DNA from: Diphasiastrum complanatum
Taxonomy: Eukaryota; Streptophyta; Lycopodiopsida; Lycopodiales; Lycopodiaceae
Length of the DNA stretch: 64,000 bases
Assembly: GCA_029204225.1 (NCBI GenBank)
Contig: CM055098.1
Coordinates: forward strand, 50,651,983-50,715,982
Direction: 5' to 3'
Positions 60,901-64,000 of this stretch are shown here, one piece after another (the stretch's first letter is position 1; each line of letters opens with the position of its first letter). The notes beneath the pieces are model-generated. The model saw only the letters and a list, made by a program, of their open reading frames with translations. It was not told where the DNA came from and did no database searches. The position numbers and the translations under genes were made by a program.

Positions 60901-63900
60901 CAGCACCAGCAGTCTAAACAGCGCCACCTCTTCTGCCAACCCATGCAGCAGCAGCTGAAAGGAGGATCTCCTCAAAATGTGTCCTCACCACAAATATTAC
61001 AATCTCCATCTCCACAGCTTTCTCAGCAGATGTCACCACAGCCTGACCAACAAAGCTTTACAACAGCATCATTACAGATTACCAAGGCTGGCACTCCAAT
61101 TCAAAGCACGACTCCTCCATTCATGAGCCCTTCTCCTTCAATGATTTCGGTCGCTTCACCTCCAAGTGAGGATGTTGATGCAAAGGTTACAACTGTAGCA
61201 ATGTCTTTGATTCCCAATTCACCAACTATCCAAACATTCCAGTCGGCAACTACTACTACAAATAACATTGCTATTGGTACCCCTGGCCTTTCCGTATCAC
61301 CACTACTGGACTTCTCTCCCAATCCTACTTCAGCCATGATCACTCAAGATGGATTACAGATTTGCACACTTGGAAATCATCTTGCCGAAAAATCAGCCTC
61401 CAATGAGCCTCCACTGGATCGCCTATTGAAAATGGTATCTGTAATTGTTGAAAGTTTAACTTGATCGAATCATTTTCTGGTTCAGTGAAGCAATTGTGAT
61501 TTAATTGGTTTTGAATTTTATTATTGTTGTAAACATCTTGCTTGATAAATTGTTCAACACATGTAGACAGCTAGTTTAAATTCTGAAGGTTGACACTAAA
61601 CTATGCACTGCAGATTGACACCATGTCATCCAAAGCATTAAGTTCTTCGGCCAGAGAAATCAATTCTGTCATAAGCTTGTCTGACAGGTTGGCAGCATCA
61701 GCACCTGGTAATGGCTGTAGAGCTGCAGTTGGGGAGGATTTGTCAGCCATTACAAGATGCAGATTGCGAGCCCTTTTGCTGACGTCTCAGCATGGTAGTT
61801 ACCCTAGAAAACGTCTCAAGAGGAATCTACATTCAATAGGCTCAAGTGTGATATCATCTGATGGAAGTGTTGCAAATAGCCTCCACAGAGCTGATGATCT
61901 TAGCTCAGCAGATGTGGAGTCCACAATGACTTCAAAAGTTAGAAGGTTTGGAGTTGAGGTAAAGCCATAAAGCTCGCTTCAAATTGTTGAAATTGCATTT
62001 GTGGTCTATGCATTTTTTAATTTTTGAGATGTAGCTCATCCTTTCTTTTGAATCTAGCATAAGTTTCTCATAGAAGGAAATAAGTTTGAATAAAATAACA
62101 CACAGAGCATTTAAGATAATAATAGACAACAGGCTGAAAAAGTTTTTTAACAATTTCTGACGAAGATCACTGCATGACATCAATAAGCTGATTGTATGAA
62201 CGATAGAACCTTTCTTCAAGGAACTTCTTTTGAATCTTCTCAAAGAATAGATAACTGCAAGGCAATTCCTTATACTACGACATAACAATGATTCTATTTA
62301 TTGTCTCCAAGAGTCACGTAGGTTTGGGGACCGTAGTGGATGGACCTGGGCCTCCATAAGTGACCAAATAGTGAGCCATGGCCAAATTTCTCAAAAAGGC
62401 CCAAGTGGCCAAATGACATAGTAACTGGACACAATGTGCTAACCGGCCCAGTGAATTACAGAGGCTTCAAGTACAGTAATTTATTAACGTGTGGCATGTT
62501 TATTACTCTCTGCTACTTGATAAAAGCATTGCCATAATGTTGAACTCAGTTGTAAGGAGAGGCCACCAAATTATAAATGCCCAATGCAAGACTGCGAAGA
62601 ATCTATGTGGAAGGTGCTGCAGCAAAATGTCTGCCATGGAGAAGATCATAAAAAAGTGCCCGCCAATAAAAAATTATGGATGCCAATATTGACATAAGAA
62701 CCCAGAAAAGGACTGAATGTGATGTGCAAAGCTGGATCTTTGAAGGGTTCTGAGATTCCTTCCATATGTAAGTATCACGGCGACATCCTGAAAGAAACCA
62801 TTTTGGTTTGCTTACAGCTTCCCCTTGAGGTACTTACCTGTTTAGAAAATGAAGATTTTCCTGCAGCCGCAGTAGCTAGCCAGATAAAATGTAAAAAAAT
62901 CCACAGTCATTTCCCTCTTCTTTGACTTGGCACCCACTCTCAAGCCAGATCATCTTAGAATTCCTTCAAGCCAAGCAACGAGGGCCACTCAGAGTTGGCA
63001 CAAGGTCTAACAGGATAGACTTTGAAACTGCCATTTTCCTTTTCTTTGACTTGGCACCCACTCTCAAGCCAGATCATCCTAGAATTCCTTCTGACCAGCT
63101 AGCTTTATGCCCCATCACTCCGCTCTGCATAAGAGCTGAGCAAGGCAGAGAATGGTGGATTTGATGGCAGGAACAGCGATATTCTTCACTATCACTCTCT
63201 TTTCCTTCGTAAAAAATACGTCCTCTTTTTTAGAAAATTGTGGTCAAGTTCCGGAACGGGCAACTATAGCTTATACTAAGGCAAAGGCGAGAGTGGTTGT
63301 CACGGTGTCACACATTCACTGTCATGGAAATCATTGAAAAAAATCAGAATTCTGTAATATCATTACACATCTTCAATTTTTTCTGGTAGCAAGGTATTTT
63401 TTTTTTCATTACAAGGCCACAATATCAAGTGGTATGGGTATAGTTCTTCTTTCTACGTATTTGCATCATTTCCTATGTCCAATGATTCCACATTGTTTGC
63501 TTTTCTCAGGTGAATTCTGTGTTAGAAGAAGAGATAAAAAATGTCAATGACAACCTCATTGATACAGTTGTTGATATCAGTGAGGATGCCAGTGAAGACG
63601 CTGCTGCTGATGCTAGAGAGGGCATAGTTGTAACCTTGTCTTACACTGGAGTGGCAGTCAATCCAAATTTTTCCTTTAGAACTAAAGCATTTAACAAGGT
63701 ACTATGATTCAAAGATTTGTTGAAATGTTTCTTTAATATCAAGAAAACACGTTCACATTCATGTTTCCTTTGATATGGCATGACTCGGTTGATGACGGTA
63801 TTGAAATCTATTGTTAAATCATATGTTTTTGCATCCTGCTTAAAAAAATATCATGAATGGAAATGATTATGGTGCTGTCCATTAAACTCATTCTCACAGC

Positions 63901-64000
63901 GGTTGTTCATTTTAGGCCTTTCTGTCATCCGTACAGTTGCTCATTCCTCCAAGTTATCCTGATTGCTCACCAATCATTCTGCCTCGTCTGGCTCCTGATT
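51265..64000 (+). CDS. MED15: Mediator complex subunit 15 (MED15a-like), runs off the window
   Basis: MED15 sits in the Mediator tail and links activators to RNA polymerase II in the nucleus. Exons that join in phase with GT-AG borders are 51265-51329, 53578-53689, 55615-55744, 56138-57139, 57255-57325, 57422-57496, 60202-61434, 61614-61958, 63510-63698 and 63916 onward. They encode 1,074 residues before the open last exon. Exons 1-3 form the KIX domain: [15 protein letters not shown], then [27 protein letters not shown] and [18 protein letters not shown]. Exon 4 is glutamine-rich, of mixed CAG/CAA codons. Exons 5-7 hold the conserved helix [13 protein letters not shown] and [16 protein letters not shown], then more Gln- and Pro-rich sequence. 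Exons 7-10 carry the C-terminal Mediator-association region ([36 protein letters not shown]). No stops or shifts were seen. The short N-terminus before KIX differs from Arabidopsis. Confidence 0.93.
51330..53577 (+). other. MED15 intron 1
   Basis: 2,248 bp. It begins GTGAGT and ends GCGCAG. It holds a (GA)n tract at about 51852-51926 and otherwise non-coding text. A few copia-like words occur near 52140-53300 (for instance 'ggagtgttagtagttgctgaaagtag'), too short or broken to call an element. Confidence 0.8.
53690..55614 (+). other. MED15 intron 2
   Basis: 1,925 bp. It carries a block at 54363-54730 bounded by two short palindromes (see separate entry). The rest shows no recognised gene. Confidence 0.8.
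54363..54730. repeat. repeat block bounded by palindromes with ACGGTTC
   Basis: The left palindrome is ACGGTTCT-C-AGAACCGT (54363-54379). The right one is AGGAACCGT-ACC-ACGGTTCCT (54710-54730). Between them lie 'gtgaaccgt' repeats and runs of 'gccaaaa' and 'cagcccaaa'. It looks like a small non-autonomous element, but no target-site duplication was identified. Confidence 0.5.
56470..57120 (+). repeat. glutamine-codon repeat in MED15 exon 4
   Basis: A long stretch of CAG and CAA codons, broken by Ala, Glu, His, Leu and Thr codons. The mixing of CAG and CAA limits slippage. Long open frames in other frames and on the other strand here are shadows of this repeat. Confidence 0.95.
57769..58350 (+). 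mobile_element. gypsy reverse-transcriptase fragment in MED15 intron 6
   Basis: Homologous to gypsy A at about 22932-23508. It shows [35 protein letters not shown] and [13 protein letters not shown], after which small deletions near 58047 and 58190 break the frame. Only the N-terminal half of reverse transcriptase is present, with no LTRs beside it. It is inserted in the sense direction and is presumably removed by splicing. Confidence 0.88.
58533..59098 (+). repeat. probable solo LTR in MED15 intron 6
   Basis: It starts TGTTACACCTAATTTTG and ends TTTTTTAACA (566 bp). GTTCCCAT directly precedes it and GTTCCAT directly follows, an imperfect target-site duplication. A TATA-like 'tctataagtatg' is present near 58930. 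The orientation is inferred from the TG...CA ends and the TATA box. Confidence 0.45.
61959..63509 (+). other. MED15 intron 8 with a 57-bp direct repeat
   Basis: 1,551 bp. The segment 'tttgacttggcacccactct', continuing 'caagccagatcat', occurs at 62911-62967 and 63036-63091 almost unchanged. A 'ggaacgggcaacta' word near 63255 is shared with the solo LTR near 58911. No exon was recognised inside. Confidence 0.75.

Overview
This window is nuclear DNA from a vascular plant with a large, repeat-rich genome. A gymnosperm or fern is my best guess, but the sequence does not settle the lineage. The evidence is GT-AG introns, a plant ZIP metal transporter, a plant-type Mediator subunit 15, many decayed Ty1/copia and Ty3/gypsy retrotransposons, Helitron-type ends, an endogenous caulimovirid-like relic and long dinucleotide microsatellites. 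Nothing prokaryotic was seen.

Layout. (1) 1-2 kb: a three-exon ZIP transporter gene on the plus strand, broken by two adjacent in-frame stops and a one-base frameshift in a T run. (2) 2-8.2 kb: non-coding repeats. These are a small foldback element, a tandem satellite of about 361 bp (4.44-5.74 kb), a cluster of Helitron-like 3' ends in TA repeats (6.38-6.64 kb), a degenerate 18-bp minisatellite (6.66-7.35 kb) and a CT tract facing a GA tract. (3) 8.8-10.9 kb: short fragments of unrelated host genes, all on the minus strand (alpha-tubulin, a BRR2-like helicase, perhaps a hemerythrin-domain protein). (4) 11.5-13.9 kb: an LTR-like remnant and a gypsy-type gag relic on the minus strand. (5) 14.8-19.4 kb: a truncated copia element (copia D) with an 832-bp insertion that has an 8-bp target-site duplication. 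(6) 19.4-26.6 kb: a satellite-derived, AC-rich block that ends in a Helitron-like terminus and is split by a chromovirus-type gypsy element (gypsy A). (7) 27.8-35.25 kb, minus strand: a caulimovirid-like pol relic split by copia B, which itself carries further insertions. (8) 35.27-41.49 kb: copia C on the minus strand, same family as copia D, with two LTRs. (9) 43.6-48.3 kb: gypsy E running directly into the primer-binding site and gag of another copia element (copia F). (10) 51.27 kb to the window end: the MED15 gene, with nine complete exons and part of a tenth, all joining in phase. Its introns hold repeat fragments, including a piece of reverse transcriptase related to gypsy A.

Function. 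Only MED15 looks like an intact working gene. It encodes an N-terminal KIX domain that binds activators, a glutamine-rich middle and a conserved C-terminal region that docks to the Mediator tail. The ZIP gene looks like a recent pseudogene unless its lesions are sequence errors. Every retroelement seen has stops, frameshifts or deletions. I found no convincing new biological system. The most interesting items are the Helitron-like family with internal satellite repeats, the captured-gene block, and the split pararetrovirus-like relic.
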